A DNA stretch of 64,000 nt from Thioalkalivibrio thiocyanodenitrificans ARhD 1 (GCF_000378965.1 NZ_KB900536.1:65001-129000), one strand, 5' to 3'. Counted from the stretch's first letter, positions 1 to 9,391 are shown. Notes: generated by a model not told the origin, from the sequence alone. Numbers and translations are program-made.

Positions 1-2624
1 ATGTCGATGTATGCCCGAGCCAGATCCAGCTTGGTGCTGACTTCATCGTCGTCGGCAAGCTGTTCGACAGGCTCATCGTCGGACACAAACGACGCGTCAC
101 CTTCCCCCGTGCCGTCTTCCAGGAAATCCATGTCGGAGAAGTCCTCCTCCATGATCTCGGTGGCATCGTCGTGCAGGCTTCCGGCAGTACGTCCGGAGAA
201 GTCCTCCATGACCGTGTCGTCCAGATCGCCCTCCGGCTCCACGGGAACGTCGAGTTCGGGCAGCTCCGCCACTCGCGTGTCGTCCTCGGACGGGTCCGAC
301 AGTGTCGGCGCCGGGGCGTCCTCTTCGCCCGTGTCCTCGGTCAGCGCGGCCCCTGCATCGTGCAGATCCACATCCAGGCGGTCGGCGTCCAGCTCGAGTT
401 CGCCCAGGTCGAACTCGAGTTCGTCGTCCCCCGCCTCAGCCGGCCGGGTTCCGGGCGCCTGCGGCGCTCCCTCGGCCCGGGGTTCTTCGGCCTCCTCCAC
501 CAGGTCCTGCTCGGCAGCCTGCTCCAGGTCGTCCAGCGAGCCTTCCAGGTCCCCGAAGGCGGCATCCAGATCCTCTTCGTCGGCGCCATGACCGCCACCC
601 GTTCCCGCCATCGCCGCGGCACCGGTGAACAGGGGATTGTCCGGATTGAGATCCTTGCCCATGGACTGGACCCGGTCCCACAACTTGCTGGGTTGTCCCG
701 CCAGGACCTCTTGCATCTGTTGTGCATTGGCCTCGAAGGCTTCGGTATTGCGGGTGGCGAAATGGGTTTCCGCCAGCTTGAAGCGGTAATCCACCCGGTC
801 CGGGTGTTCCTCGATGGCCTGCTTCAGAAGATCCTCCGCCTGACTGTAAAGGCCATAGGCCAGGTAGACGTCCACCTCAGCGATGGTGTCGTCATTGATA
901 ATCTCCTCATGCTCCTCGGATACCGCGGCGGTGGATTTCGCCTCGGCATCGGCGGCCTCGAGTTCTTCTCCCACACGGGATTCGGGCGCTTCATCGGCGA
1001 CCGCGGCCCCGGGAGATTCCTCAATCTCCAGCCTCTCCGCATCGGACGCTTCGCTCCGGTCACCGGCCAGTATCCCTGCGGCGGCGCCGCCTGCCGCGGC
1101 ACCGGCGAGAGCGCCCGCGCCCATATCCATACCGGTGCCGGCTGGCGTGGCCAGGGCCAGAGACGAGTCTTCAGCCCCGGAACGCCTCATCCGGCGGACC
1201 ATGAGCCACGCCAGCGCCAGGACCAGCAGGGCCAGCAGGCCGACAATCATCAGGGCGTTGGGATGGCCCATCAGGTCATCAATCATGCTGGCGGGCCGGG
1301 CCGGTTCGGCAGGGGCCGGCGGGGTCGCCGCCCGGGGTTCCGCCGCGGGCTCATCGACCACCGGCGCGGCGGGCTCCTCCGGCACGGGTTCGGCCGCCAT
1401 GGGCTCCGCCTCGCCGTCGACCGTGGCGGGGACTTCGTCCGCAACGTCTGCCTCCGCGGGCTCCTGCGGTGCGGCCGGATCACGACCTTCGCCGCTGTCG
1501 AGGCGGGCCTGCAGTTCAGCCATCTGCTCGTTGGTCAGTTCCAGAAACCGCTCGCTACGTTCCAACAGCGCCTCAAGCTCGGCCACCCGGGAGCGCAGTT
1601 CCTCCGCCTCGCGGGTACGCGCCTCCGCTGTTTCCCGGGCAAGGTCCAGTTCCTGTTGCAGTTCAGCGACGGGGCCGCCCCCTTCCCGGGCAGCCAGTAT
1701 TTCCAGGCGGGCGTCATCAGCCTCGGCGGGATCATCCGGTTGTGCGTCGGCGACCGCAGGCTCCGCCGGTGCGGGCGGTGCGGGCACCTGAGGCCGGGTC
1801 TCTTCGGCCACGCGCGCACGGTACTCCTGCCACAGGCTGTTCTGGCGAGCCACCTCGCGGCTGGCCTCGGCCCGGTCCAGCCGATCGATCTCGGCCCTGT
1901 CCGGCACACGCAGCACGAAACCGCTGAGCAGGTTGTTGATATTGCCGTCGGCAAAGGCCTCGGGATTGGCGCGAAGCAGCGCCAGCATCATCTGCTCCAT
2001 GCTGACATCCGCGTCAGGACGCAGATTCCGGGCGACATTCCAGAGGGTGTCGCCACTCTGGACGGTGTATGACCCGGGCACCTCACGGCGCGGCGCCTCG
2101 GCACGGGGCGCCGGATCGGGACGGGGTTCGGCCGGGCGCGCCTCGGGCGCGGGTGCACGGGCGGGTTCCTCCCGTGCGTCGAACATCACCGGGGGATCCA
2201 GCAGGAGGGTGTATTCGCGGACCAGCCGGCCGGCCGGCCAGGAGGCCTCGATGAGGAAGTTGACGAAGGGTTCGCGGACCGGATCACGGGTGGTCACCCG
2301 GATCACGTGACGCCCGTCGGGCAAGGTTTCGGGCCGGAAGCTCAACCGGGTGACCAGGCCCGAGCGCTCGATGCCCAGGCGCCGGTACAGGGCCTCCGGC
2401 GCCAGGCGGACCTGCAGGTCCTCCATTTCGCCGCTTCGCACCGAGACCAGTTCGATCTCCGCATCCAGCGGCTGGTTCAGCGCCGAACGAACCTCAATGT
2501 CGCCGAGCCCCAGCGCCTGCGAGAGGCCTGGAACGAGAAATAGCCCCAGGAGGGCCATGCCCATCACCAGTCTGCGCACAGATCTTCCCCTTAGCCTTGT
2601 GGTGTTCGATGGGCGTTCCCTCAT
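1..2624 (-). CDS. fimV: FimV, type IV pilus/polar hub protein (3' end cut by window edge)
   Basis: FimV is a peptidoglycan-binding inner-membrane protein needed for type IV pilus assembly and polar organisation in Pseudomonas. About 874 codons are visible and the frame is still open at base 1. In order it shows a hydrophobic export signal, the FimV N-terminal domain (about residues 40-145), a LysM domain beginning YTVQSGDTLW near residue 185, a heptad-rich stretch near 310-370, an acidic/Pro/Ala linker, one membrane helix near 455-475, a TPR-like unit (YLAYGLYSQAEDLLKQAI, about 585) and a long acidic tail. It ends in TKLDLARAYID, the start of the conserved FimV C-terminal domain. I chose the ATG at 2624 because GGAGG lies 8 nt upstream. 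A GTG at 2579 would give a tidier signal peptide and cannot be excluded. asd lies directly upstream, an order known from pseudomonads. Confidence 0.93.
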   Translation of the reverse strand, partial: MRERPSNTTRLRGRSVRRLVMGMALLGLFLVPGLSQALGLGDIEVRSALNQPLDAEIELVSVRSGEMEDLQVRLAPEALYRRLGIERSGLVTRLSFRPETLPDGRHVIRVTTRDPVREPFVNFLIEASWPAGRLVREYTLLLDPPVMFDAREEPARAPAPEARPAEPRPDPAPRAEAPRREVPGSYTVQSGDTLWNVARNLRPDADVSMEQMMLALLRANPEAFADGNINNLLSGFVLRVPDRAEIDRLDRAEASREVARQNSLWQEYRARVAEETRPQVPAPPAPAEPAVADAQPDDPAEADDARLEILAAREGGGPVAELQQELDLARETAEARTREAEELRSRVAELEALLERSERFLELTNEQMAELQARLDSGEGRDPAAPQEPAEADVADEVPATVDGEAEPMAAEPVPEEPAAPVVDEPAAEPRAATPPAPAEPARPASMIDDLMGHPNALMIVGLLALLVLALAWLMVRRMRRSGAEDSSLALATPAGTGMDMGAGALAGAAAGGAAAGILAGDRSEASDAERLEIEESPGAAVADEAPESRVGEELEAADAEAKSTAAVSEEHEEIINDDTIAEVDVYLAYGLYSQAEDLLKQAIEEHPDRVDYRFKLAETHFATRNTEAFEANAQQMQEVLAGQPSKLWDRVQSMGKDLNPDNPLFTGAAAMAGTGGGHGADEEDLDAAFGDLEGSLDDLEQAAEQDLVEEAEEPRAEGAPQAPGTRPAEAGDDELEFDLGELELDADRLDVDLHDAGAALTEDTGEEDAPAPTLSDPSEDDTRVAELPELDVPVEPEGDLDDTVMEDFSGRTAGSLHDDATEIMEEDFSDMDFLEDGTGEGDASFVSDDEPVEQLADDDEVSTKLDLARAYID

Positions 2625-2692
2625 CCGGGAAGCCTCCCCCCTGATCCCTGGCGACGCACGCCATGGCCATCGGCATTGTCATGTCGAATCTA

Positions 2693-2719
2693 ATTATATG
2701 GCGTAACTATAGGCTACAA
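2693..2719 (-). promoter_or_regulatory. possible sigma70 promoter for fimV
   Basis: A TATAAT hexamer on the minus strand (2698 to 2693) sits in the only AT-rich patch between asd and fimV, about 70 nt before the fimV start. A TTGTAG lies 15 nt upstream of it and overlaps the asd stop codon. That spacing is shorter than the optimal 17, so the -35 assignment is weak. The -10 alone is convincing. Confidence 0.3.
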
Positions 2720-3736
2720 ATAGTCTTTTATCAAAATTTCTGCGATCTGGATACTATTGAGTGCCGCGCCCTTGCGGACGTTGTCCGCCACCACCCACAG
2801 ATCGATCCCCCGAGGATGGGAAATATCCTCCCGGATTCGGCCTACATAAACTGCGTCATGGTTCGCACCTTCGGTCACCGCGGTGGGGTACCCGCCGTCC
2901 TTGCGCTCGTCCATGACCACCACGCCCGGGGCCCTGGACAGCAGGTCCCGGACCTGCTCGGCGCTGATCTTCTCCCGGGTTTCGATATGCACGGCTTCGG
3001 AATGCCCATAGAAGACCGGAACCCGCACGGCGGTGGGATTCACCTGGATGCTGTCGTCTTCCATGATCTTGCGGGTCTCCCAGACCATCTTCATTTCTTC
3101 CTTGGTGTAACCGTTCTCCAGGAACACATCGATATGCGGCAGCACGTTGAAGGCGATCTGCTTGGGATAGACATGCATGTCCACGGGCTTGCCGTTAAGC
3201 AGATTCGCCGTCTGACCGGCCAGTTCCTCGATGGCCTCCTTGCCGGTGCCGGAGACCGCCTGGTAAGTGGCAACGTTGATGCGCTCGATGCCCGCGACGT
3301 CCTGGATCGGCTTGAGCGCCACAAGCATCTGGATGGTGGAACAGTTGGGGTTGGCGATGATCCCCCGGTTGGTGTAACGGGCCACTGCGTGCGGATTTAC
3401 CTCCGGCACCACCAGGGGGATATCGTCGTCGTAGCGGAACTGGGAGGTGTTGTCGATCACCACGCAACCGGCGGCGGCGGCCTTGGGGGCGTACTCCCTG
3501 GACACCGACGCGCCCGGCGAGAACAGGCCGATCTGCACCCTGGAGAAGTCGAACTTCGCCAGGTCCTGCACGACCAGGTGGCGGTCCCCGAACTTCACCC
3601 GGGAGCCGGCGGACCGCTCGCTGGCCACGGCGTAGACCTCGCCCAGGGGAAGATCCCGCTCGGCAAGGATGGAAAGCATGGTTTCACCCACGGCGCCCGT
3701 AGCGCCCACTACCGCAACATCGAATGTCTGGCTCAT
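2714..3736 (-). CDS. asd: aspartate-semialdehyde dehydrogenase
   Basis: Converts aspartyl-4-phosphate to aspartate semialdehyde with NADPH, the branch point to lysine/diaminopimelate, threonine and methionine. The protein is 340 residues. It opens with the Rossmann motif VGATGAVGETML (residues 10-21), carries the nucleophile Cys132 in ANPNCSTIQM, and has the later HSEAVHIETR segment typical of the family. The frame is open upstream to 3805, but the ATG at 3736 matches the usual start (MSQTFDVAVVGATG) and has a GAGAG ribosome-binding site. It lies between leuB and fimV on the same strand, the standard leuB-asd-fimV order of pseudomonads and relatives. Confidence 0.97.
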   Translation of the reverse strand: MSQTFDVAVVGATGAVGETMLSILAERDLPLGEVYAVASERSAGSRVKFGDRHLVVQDLAKFDFSRVQIGLFSPGASVSREYAPKAAAAGCVVIDNTSQFRYDDDIPLVVPEVNPHAVARYTNRGIIANPNCSTIQMLVALKPIQDVAGIERINVATYQAVSGTGKEAIEELAGQTANLLNGKPVDMHVYPKQIAFNVLPHIDVFLENGYTKEEMKMVWETRKIMEDDSIQVNPTAVRVPVFYGHSEAVHIETREKISAEQVRDLLSRAPGVVVMDERKDGGYPTAVTEGANHDAVYVGRIREDISHPRGIDLWVVADNVRKGAALNSIQIAEILIKDYL

Positions 3737-3784
3737 CTGGGTTCTCTCTTGAATCTGCTGTCGGCCATCCGGCCCATCGTGAAC

Positions 3785-3805
3785 AATCCTGCCCGTCCTG
3801 TCCAT
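3785..3805. repeat. 21-bp word repeat, inverted partner of 4934-4954
   Basis: The pyrimidine-rich words ATCCTGCCC and GTCCTGTCC lie just 3' of leuB. The reverse complement matches the segment at 4934-4954 at 18 of 21 positions, so leuB is bracketed by inverted copies about 1.13 kb apart. The words resemble those of the word-hairpin loci elsewhere in the window. Confidence 0.6.
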
Positions 3806-3816
3806 TGCGGCACGGC

Positions 3817-4896
3817 TCAGGGCTCCAGTGCCGCCACGACCGCGTCACCCATGGCAACGGTACCCACCTTCTCGCAATCCTCGGTCCAGATGTCCGGGGT
3901 GCGCAGGCCGCGGTCCAGGACCCGGCTCACCGCGACATCCACACGCTCGGCCAGGGCGCCCTCTTTGAGGGAGTAGCGCAGCATCATGCTGACCGACAGC
4001 AGGGTGGCCAGGGGGTTGGCTACGCCCTGCCCCGCGATGTCAGGCGCCGAGCCGTGGATGGGCTCGTACATGCCGCGGCCCTCCGAGTTCAGGGATGCCG
4101 ACGGCAACATGCCGATAGAGCCCGTGAGCATGGCGGCGGCGTCGGACAGGATATCGCCGAACATATTCTCGGTCACGATCACGTCGAACTGCTTCGGCGC
4201 CCGCACCAGCTGCATGGCGGCGTTGTCCACGTACATGTGAGACAACTCGACCTGAGGGAAGTCGGCGGCCACCCGGACCACGACCTCGCGCCAGAGCTGG
4301 GATACCTCCAGCACGTTGGCCTTGTCTACCGAGCAGAGCCGCTTGCCACGCTTCATGGCGATATCGAAGCCGCTGCGGGCGATGCGCTCGATTTCATGCT
4401 CGTTATAGACGATCGTGTTCACCCCCTCGCGCACACCATCATCGCGGATGCGGATACCCCGGGGCTCCCCGAAATACGCCCCGCCGGTCAGTTCACGCAG
4501 GATCATGATGTCCAGCCCCCCCACAATCTCGGGCTTGAGCGCCGAGGCGGAGGCCAGCTGCGGGTAGAGGATCGCCGGTCGAAGGTTGGCGAACAGATTG
4601 AGTTCCGCGCGCAGGCCCAGCAGCCCCCGCTCGGGGCGCAGTTCCCAGTCCAGGGTGTCGTACTGCGGCCCTCCCACGGCACCGAGCAGCACGGCGTCCG
4701 CCTCCCTGGCGAGTTCCAGGGTGTCATCGGGCAGGGGCACACCGGCGGCGTCATAGCCGGCGCCGCCCACGGGGGCCTCTTCCAGCTCCACGTCGAGACC
4801 GTGGTCCCGGCGCAGCGCGTTCAGCAGCTTGGTGGCCTCGGCCACGATCTCGGGGCCGATTCCGTCACCCGGCAGCACCAGGATCTTCTTGGTCAT
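3817..4896 (-). CDS. leuB: 3-isopropylmalate dehydrogenase
   Basis: Catalyses the third step of leucine synthesis, oxidative decarboxylation of 3-isopropylmalate with NAD+. The protein has 359 residues, normal for the family. It starts [21 protein letters not shown], has the substrate-binding arginine region, and carries the isocitrate/isopropylmalate dehydrogenase signature around [20 protein letters not shown] with the metal-binding aspartates. AAGGAAG lies 7 nt before the ATG. It follows leuD on the same strand with a 65-bp gap that contains one of the two word repeats flanking this gene. Confidence 0.98.
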   Translation of the reverse strand: MTKKILVLPGDGIGPEIVAEATKLLNALRRDHGLDVELEEAPVGGAGYDAAGVPLPDDTLELAREADAVLLGAVGGPQYDTLDWELRPERGLLGLRAELNLFANLRPAILYPQLASASALKPEIVGGLDIMILRELTGGAYFGEPRGIRIRDDGVREGVNTIVYNEHEIERIARSGFDIAMKRGKRLCSVDKANVLEVSQLWREVVVRVAADFPQVELSHMYVDNAAMQLVRAPKQFDVIVTENMFGDILSDAAAMLTGSIGMLPSASLNSEGRGMYEPIHGSAPDIAGQGVANPLATLLSVSMMLRYSLKEGALAERVDVAVSRVLDRGLRTPDIWTEDCEKVGTVAMGDAVVAALEP

Positions 4897-4933
4897 GTTT
4901 GGCTTCCTTGGTTACTTTCTTGAGAAAAGGCGA

Positions 4934-4954
4934 ATGGACAGGATGAACAGGATT
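4934..4954. repeat. 21-bp word repeat, inverted partner of 3785-3805
   Basis: Two near-identical 9-nt purine-rich words (GGACAGGAT, GAACAGGAT) lie in the leuD-leuB gap. Together with 3785-3805 they form an 18/21 inverted pair around leuB. Confidence 0.6.
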
Positions 4955-4961
4955 CCTCGAA

Positions 4962-5600
4962 TCACCGAAACAGCCACGGCGCCTCGGCGCGGCGGCGCTG
5001 TTCGTAGGCGCGGATCTCGTCGGCGTGCTGCAGGGTGAGGCCGATGTCGTCCAGGCCGTTGAGCAGGCAGTGCTTGTGGAACTCGCCCACCTCGAAATCG
5101 AACGCCTCGCCGGACGGGGTCGTGACCGTCTGCGCGGCCAGGTCCACCTTGAGGCGGTAACCGGGCGTGGCGGACACCTCTTCGAACAGGCGGTCCACAA
5201 CGACTTCGTCCAGGACGATCGGGAGCAGGCCGTTCTTGAAGCTGTTGCCGAAAAAGATGTCGGCAAAGCTCGGCGCGATGACCACCCGGATGCCGAAGTC
5301 GGTGAGCGCCCACACTGCGTGCTCCCGGGACGAGCCGCAGCCGAAGTTTTTGCGCGCCAGCAGGATCTCCGCACCCCGGTAGCGGGGGTCGTTGAGCACG
5401 AAGTCCGGGTTCGGCTTGCGCCCGGAATGGTCCATGCCGGGCTCGCCCGGCTCCAGGTAACGCCAGTCGTCGAACAGGTTCGGCCCGAAGCCGGTGCGCT
5501 TGACCGACTTCAGGTACTGCTTCGGGATGATGGCATCGGTGTCCACATTGGAGCGGTCCAGTGGCAACACGACACCATCGACCGTGGTCAGGGGTTTCAT
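4962..5600 (-). CDS. leuD: 3-isopropylmalate dehydratase small subunit
   Basis: Small subunit of the isopropylmalate isomerase that works with LeuC in leucine synthesis. The protein is 212 residues, the usual size, and begins [20 protein letters not shown]. It contains the family core [17 protein letters not shown] and [20 protein letters not shown]. The ATG at 5600 follows a GGAGAG ribosome-binding site. The frame extends upstream to 5741 but that extension has no family similarity. It is separated from leuC by a small lipoprotein gene. Confidence 0.97.
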   Translation of the reverse strand: MKPLTTVDGVVLPLDRSNVDTDAIIPKQYLKSVKRTGFGPNLFDDWRYLEPGEPGMDHSGRKPNPDFVLNDPRYRGAEILLARKNFGCGSSREHAVWALTDFGIRVVIAPSFADIFFGNSFKNGLLPIVLDEVVVDRLFEEVSATPGYRLKVDLAAQTVTTPSGEAFDFEVGEFHKHCLLNGLDDIGLTLQHADEIRAYEQRRRAEAPWLFR

Positions 5601-5764
5601 GAGATCATCTCTCCTGCTTGTCTGTACGCTGACCCGGATCTGCCTGCATCCGAAGTCCGCACGTTCAGGCCCGTGGCCTTCACGGCCCCGCGGACCGTCA
5701 GCCCATCTGCAATCTTCAGGCGCACGGAGCGTGTCCGTCACGCCTGAGGTCTCACCTCTCCCGC

Positions 5765-5884
5765 TCAGTAGCCGGAAGGCGCTTCGCGAGCCGGTTCGCC
5801 ACCCTCACCCTGGCCCCTCATGTTCTCGCAACCACTCAGGCCAAGGAGCATCAATACAGCCAGTACCACAATCAGCATGCGCAT
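5765..5884 (-). CDS. small entericidin-like lipoprotein
   Basis: A 39-residue product. It has a hydrophobic signal ([15 protein letters not shown]) ending in a lipobox, LSGC, with the lipid-acceptor cysteine at residue 19. A short Gly/Glu-rich tail ([20 protein letters not shown]) follows. An ideal AAGGAGG lies 9 nt before the ATG, which is the main reason to believe so short a gene. Size and layout match entericidin-type lipoproteins, envelope peptides of uncertain function. It sits between leuC and leuD on the same strand, so it is probably cotranscribed with the leucine genes. The name is by resemblance only. Confidence 0.75.
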   Translation of the reverse strand: MRMLIVVLAVLMLLGLSGCENMRGQGEGGEPAREAPSGY

Positions 5885-5916
5885 GATGTCGGTCCTCCTT
5901 ACTGACGAGACAACGA

Positions 5917-7335
5917 TCAGCCGCCGGACGGGGTCACGGTGCGTACATCCGCGAAATGACCGCTCACCGCCGCCACGGCTGCCATGGCAGGGCTCACCAG
6001 GTGGGTGCGCCCGCCCTGGCCCTGCCGCCCTTCAAAATTCCGGTTGGAGGTGGAGGCACACCGCTCCCCCGGCTCCAGCCGGTCGGCGTTCATCGCCAGG
6101 CACATGGAGCAACCCGGCTCGCGCCACTCGAAACCCGCCTCCAGGAAGACCTTGTCCAGCCCCTCCTCCTCGGCCTGCCGCTTCACCAGCCCGGAGCCGG
6201 GTACCACCATGGCGAGCTTCACATTCTCCGCCACGCGGCGCCCGCGCACCACGGCGGCGGCCGCGCGCAGATCCTCGATGCGCGAGTTGGTGCACGAACC
6301 GATGAACACCTTGTCGATATAGATCTGCTCGATGGGTGTATTGGGCTCGAGCCCCATGTACTCCAGGGCCCGCTTCATGCCGGACGCCTTCACCGGGTCC
6401 GTGGCCTCGGCCGGATCCGGCACCCGGCCGGTCACCGGCGCCACCATCTCGGGCGAGGTGCCCCAACTCACCTGGGGGGCGATGGACGCGGTGTCGATGC
6501 GCACCACCCTGTCAAAGCGGGCGTCGGCGTCACTGTGCAGTTCGCGCCACGCGGCCACGGCCTTGTCCCACAATTCGCCGCTGGGTGCGTAGATCCGACC
6601 CTTGACGTACTCGATGGTGGTGTCGTCCACCGCCACCATGCCCGCCCGGGCGCCGGCCTCGATGGCCATGTTGCACACGGTCATGCGGCCCTCCATGGAC
6701 AGCGTCCGGATGGCCTCGCCGCCGAATTCGATGGCGTAGCCGGTGCCACCGGCGGTGCCGATCTCGCCGATGACGGCCAGCACGATGTCCTTGGCGGTCA
6801 CGCCCGGGCCCGCCTTGCCGTCCACCGACACCAGCATGTTCTTCATCTTCTTCTGCAGCAGGCACTGGGTGGCCAGTACATGCTCCACCTCGGAGGTGCC
6901 GATGCCGAAAGCAAGCGCGCCGAAGGCCCCGTGGGTGGAGGTGTGGGAATCACCGCACACCACGGTCATGCCCGGCAGCGTCGCGCCCTGTTCCGGGCCG
7001 ATCACGTGCACGATGCCCTGGCGCACGTCGTTCATGGGGAAGAAGGTGATGCCGAACTCGTGCACGTTGGCGTCCAGGGTCTCCACCTGGATACGGGACA
7101 CCGGGTCGCTGATACCCTGATCCCGATGGGTGGTGGGCACATTGTGATCCGGCACCGCCAGTACGGTATCCGTGCGCCAGGGCTTGCGCCCGGCAAGGCG
7201 CAGGCCCTCGAAGGCCTGGGGCGAGGTCACCTCGTGGACCAGGTGACGGTCGATATAGAGCAGCGCCGTGCCGTCCGCCTCGGACCGCACCACGTGGGCA
7301 TCCCACAGCTTGTCATAGAGGGTCTTGCCGGTCAT
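5917..7335 (-). CDS. leuC: 3-isopropylmalate dehydratase large subunit
   Basis: Large, [4Fe-4S]-carrying subunit of isopropylmalate isomerase (aconitase superfamily), which interconverts 2- and 3-isopropylmalate with LeuD. The protein is 472 residues. Cluster cysteines are visible in [13 protein letters not shown] and in [13 protein letters not shown]. Other family blocks are [15 protein letters not shown] and [13 protein letters not shown] chose the ATG at 7335 because of GGGAG about 8 nt upstream and because [14 protein letters not shown] is the normal N-terminus; a GTG three codons earlier is possible. It is transcribed divergently from a LysR gene. Confidence 0.98.
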   Translation of the reverse strand: MTGKTLYDKLWDAHVVRSEADGTALLYIDRHLVHEVTSPQAFEGLRLAGRKPWRTDTVLAVPDHNVPTTHRDQGISDPVSRIQVETLDANVHEFGITFFPMNDVRQGIVHVIGPEQGATLPGMTVVCGDSHTSTHGAFGALAFGIGTSEVEHVLATQCLLQKKMKNMLVSVDGKAGPGVTAKDIVLAVIGEIGTAGGTGYAIEFGGEAIRTLSMEGRMTVCNMAIEAGARAGMVAVDDTTIEYVKGRIYAPSGELWDKAVAAWRELHSDADARFDRVVRIDTASIAPQVSWGTSPEMVAPVTGRVPDPAEATDPVKASGMKRALEYMGLEPNTPIEQIYIDKVFIGSCTNSRIEDLRAAAAVVRGRRVAENVKLAMVVPGSGLVKRQAEEEGLDKVFLEAGFEWREPGCSMCLAMNADRLEPGERCASTSNRNFEGRQGQGGRTHLVSPAMAAVAAVSGHFADVRTVTPSGG

Positions 7336-7417
7336 TCGAGGCACTCCCGCTTACGGTGATGGAAGCAGTCTAGGGCGGCCTATCAGATAACTCAAATTCA
7401 TGTTTTTTATGTGCTAG

Positions 7418-7432
7418 ATTCCATAATGGAAT
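7418..7432. promoter_or_regulatory. 15-bp palindrome in the leuC/lysR divergent promoter region
   Basis: ATTCCATAATGGAAT is a perfect dyad (7-bp arms around a central A) in the AT-rich gap between leuC and the divergent LysR gene. LysR proteins bind imperfect dyads with a T-N11-A core, so this is a reasonable operator candidate. It lies 16 nt before the LysR start and 83 nt before leuC. Confidence 0.5.
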
Positions 7433-7447
7433 TCATAAACCGGGCGC

Positions 7448-8308
7448 ATGATGGATCTGGACCACCTGCACACCTTCCTGGCCGTGGCCGAAAGCCGCTC
7501 CTTCTCCCTGGCGGCGGAGCGCCTGCACCTGACGCAGCCAGCCGTCAGCAAGCGCGTCGCCGCCCTGGAGGACACGCTTGGCCAGCGCCTGTTCGACCGC
7601 ATCGGGCGACGTGTCAACCTCACCGAGGCGGGCCGGGTCCTGCTGCCCCAGGCGCGCCACATCCTGGCCGGGTTGGACGAGGCGCGCCGCAGCCTGGACA
7701 ACCTGAGCGGCCAGGTGGCTGGCCCGCTCTGGCTGGCCACCTCCCATCACGTGGGCCTGCACCGGTTGCCACCGGTGCTAAAGGCCTTCACCCGCACCTA
7801 TCCGGCGGTGGATCTGGACATCCGCTTCATGGAATCGGAGGAGGCCTGTCACGCGGTGGCCCACGGTGATGTGGACCTGGCAGTGGTGACCCTGCCGGAA
7901 GCGCAACACCCGCAGTTGCGCACACGGACCGTCTGGGAGGACCCGTTGCTGCCTGTGGCGGCCCGGGACCATCCCCTGACGTCGGAAGGCGCCTGCTGCC
8001 TGAGCGATCATGACGCGGTCCTGCCGCCGCCGGGCACATTCACACGGGAGATCATCGACACCGCATTGCGCACGCACGGCATCGTACCCCGGCGCATCGT
8101 GGAAACCACCTATCTGGAAACCATCCGGATGCTGGTCTCGATCGGCATGGGCTGGAGCCTGCTGCCGGAAACACTTCTGGACGATTCATTGCGCGTCCTG
8201 CCCGTCACGGGCCTTAGGCCGGCGCGCCATCTCGGCACCGTGGTACACCGGGAGCGCACCCACTCCAATGCCGCCCGGACCATGCTGGAGCTGCTGGCCC
8301 TGTCGTGA
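7448..8308 (+). CDS. LysR-family transcriptional regulator, probable leu regulator
   Basis: A 286-residue LysR-type regulator. The N-terminal winged helix-turn-helix (about residues 3-62) contains SFSLAAERLHLTQPAVSKRV and the downstream QRLFDRIGRRVNLTEAGRVLL. The rest is the periplasmic-binding-protein-like effector domain (about 90-286). It is divergent from leuC with a 112-bp shared regulatory gap that holds a perfect palindrome. From that I infer that it controls the leucine genes, perhaps with a pathway intermediate as co-inducer. Two adjacent ATGs (7448, 7451) are possible and neither has a strong ribosome-binding site. Confidence 0.9.
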   Translation: MMDLDHLHTFLAVAESRSFSLAAERLHLTQPAVSKRVAALEDTLGQRLFDRIGRRVNLTEAGRVLLPQARHILAGLDEARRSLDNLSGQVAGPLWLATSHHVGLHRLPPVLKAFTRTYPAVDLDIRFMESEEACHAVAHGDVDLAVVTLPEAQHPQLRTRTVWEDPLLPVAARDHPLTSEGACCLSDHDAVLPPPGTFTREIIDTALRTHGIVPRRIVETTYLETIRMLVSIGMGWSLLPETLLDDSLRVLPVTGLRPARHLGTVVHRERTHSNAARTMLELLALS

Positions 8309-8347
8309 TGGCGCATGATGAACGCCGGTGTCCCGGCAGCCATCCGG

Positions 8348-9391
8348 TCAGTCCATGAGATTGACTTCGATGCCCTGGTCGCGCAGCTCGTAGGCACGCG
8401 CATCGAGATAGCGCTGCAACTCCGGCTGTTCCCTGTACGCGCCGCTGAGCACGTAATGCATCACTCCCTGCACGTGGAATGTGCGGAAATAGCCCTCGGT
8501 GCGGATCACCTCGCCGTCCTCCGGGTGGATGAACACCATGGTTGGCGTAAAGATCACGTTCATGTCGCGGGCCCATTCCCGGGCTTCCATGGTCTCGCCC
8601 CAGGGGGTGGTCAGCGTATCCCGGGACCAGATATCCACGTGGGCGATGTCGAACTGCTGCAGCAGTTCCTCGCTGTCCTCACGCACCAGGATGTCCGTGT
8701 GCAGCTCGTCGCAGGCCGAGCATTGCTGCTGCTCGAAGAACACCAGCAACGGACGGTCGCTGCCGTTGATGACCTCGGAGAGGTCGAAGGGCGGCGTCAT
8801 CCATTCATCGCGCACGTGCAGCTTGCCCGAGGCCGGTTCCTCGCCGACCTTGGCAAGATATTCCGGGAAGGTCATGTCGTTCTCCCTGCGCTCCCCGATG
8901 TAGTCCAGCGCCACCCGGAAGCGATGGGGCGGGAAGTAGCCGTTGATGCGCGCCACCACCTCGCCGGATTCGTCGAACATGAGCAGCGTGGGCGTGTACT
9001 GCACCCGCACGCTGCGGGCGAAATCCGCCTCGGTGACCTCCTCGCCATCCAGGTTGGTCACTTCCCGGGCGCCCCACATGTTGATGGACACGACATCGAA
9101 GTACTTGCGGGTCTTGTCCACGATATCCTGCTGCGCGAAGTTGTCGCGAATCAGGCGCTCGCAGTACGGGCAACCGTCCTGATAGAAATAGATCATCAGC
9201 CGGCGGCCCTCTGCCGCCGCGTCGTCGATGTCCTCGCGGATATCCAGGAAGGTCTCCCTGAACCACTCCGGCGGTTCCACCCATCCCGGATTCACGAAGC
9301 CGGGCTCAAGTCGCTCCGTGCTGGACTGTGCGGGCGCCCACGCAAGCAACAGGAACAATGTGACCCATACGGGGTGAATCAGATATCGCAT
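8348..9391 (-). CDS. exported protein with two thioredoxin-like domains
   Basis: A 347-residue protein with a cleavable signal (MRYLIHPVWVTLFLLLAWAPAQS). Domain 1 has the redox motif C74-P-Y-C77 (YQDGCPYCERL) and a cis-proline loop YTPTLL near residue 133. Domain 2 repeats the fold with C224-S-A-C227 (QQCSACDEL) and FTPTMVF near 281-287. This resembles the thioredoxin-fold proteins of SoxW or DUF255 type found in sulfur oxidisers, so a periplasmic disulfide-handling role is likely. The tandem arrangement with two different CXXC motifs is less common. GAGGAGGG precedes the start. It is convergent with the LysR gene across only 39 bp. Confidence 0.82.
   Translation of the reverse strand: MRYLIHPVWVTLFLLLAWAPAQSSTERLEPGFVNPGWVEPPEWFRETFLDIREDIDDAAAEGRRLMIYFYQDGCPYCERLIRDNFAQQDIVDKTRKYFDVVSINMWGAREVTNLDGEEVTEADFARSVRVQYTPTLLMFDESGEVVARINGYFPPHRFRVALDYIGERRENDMTFPEYLAKVGEEPASGKLHVRDEWMTPPFDLSEVINGSDRPLLVFFEQQQCSACDELHTDILVREDSEELLQQFDIAHVDIWSRDTLTTPWGETMEAREWARDMNVIFTPTMVFIHPEDGEVIRTEGYFRTFHVQGVMHYVLSGAYREQPELQRYLDARAYELRDQGIEVNLMD

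Noticed and set aside
171-2072. Long open frame (633 codons) on the plus strand
   Set aside because: It is antisense to fimV, which has export signal, LysM and membrane helix in the minus frame. The plus translation has no domain and arises from GC-rich third positions.
7336-7447. Leucine attenuator or T-box before leuC
   Set aside because: No leader peptide with leucine codons and no terminator stem with a T-run lie between the LysR gene and leuC.
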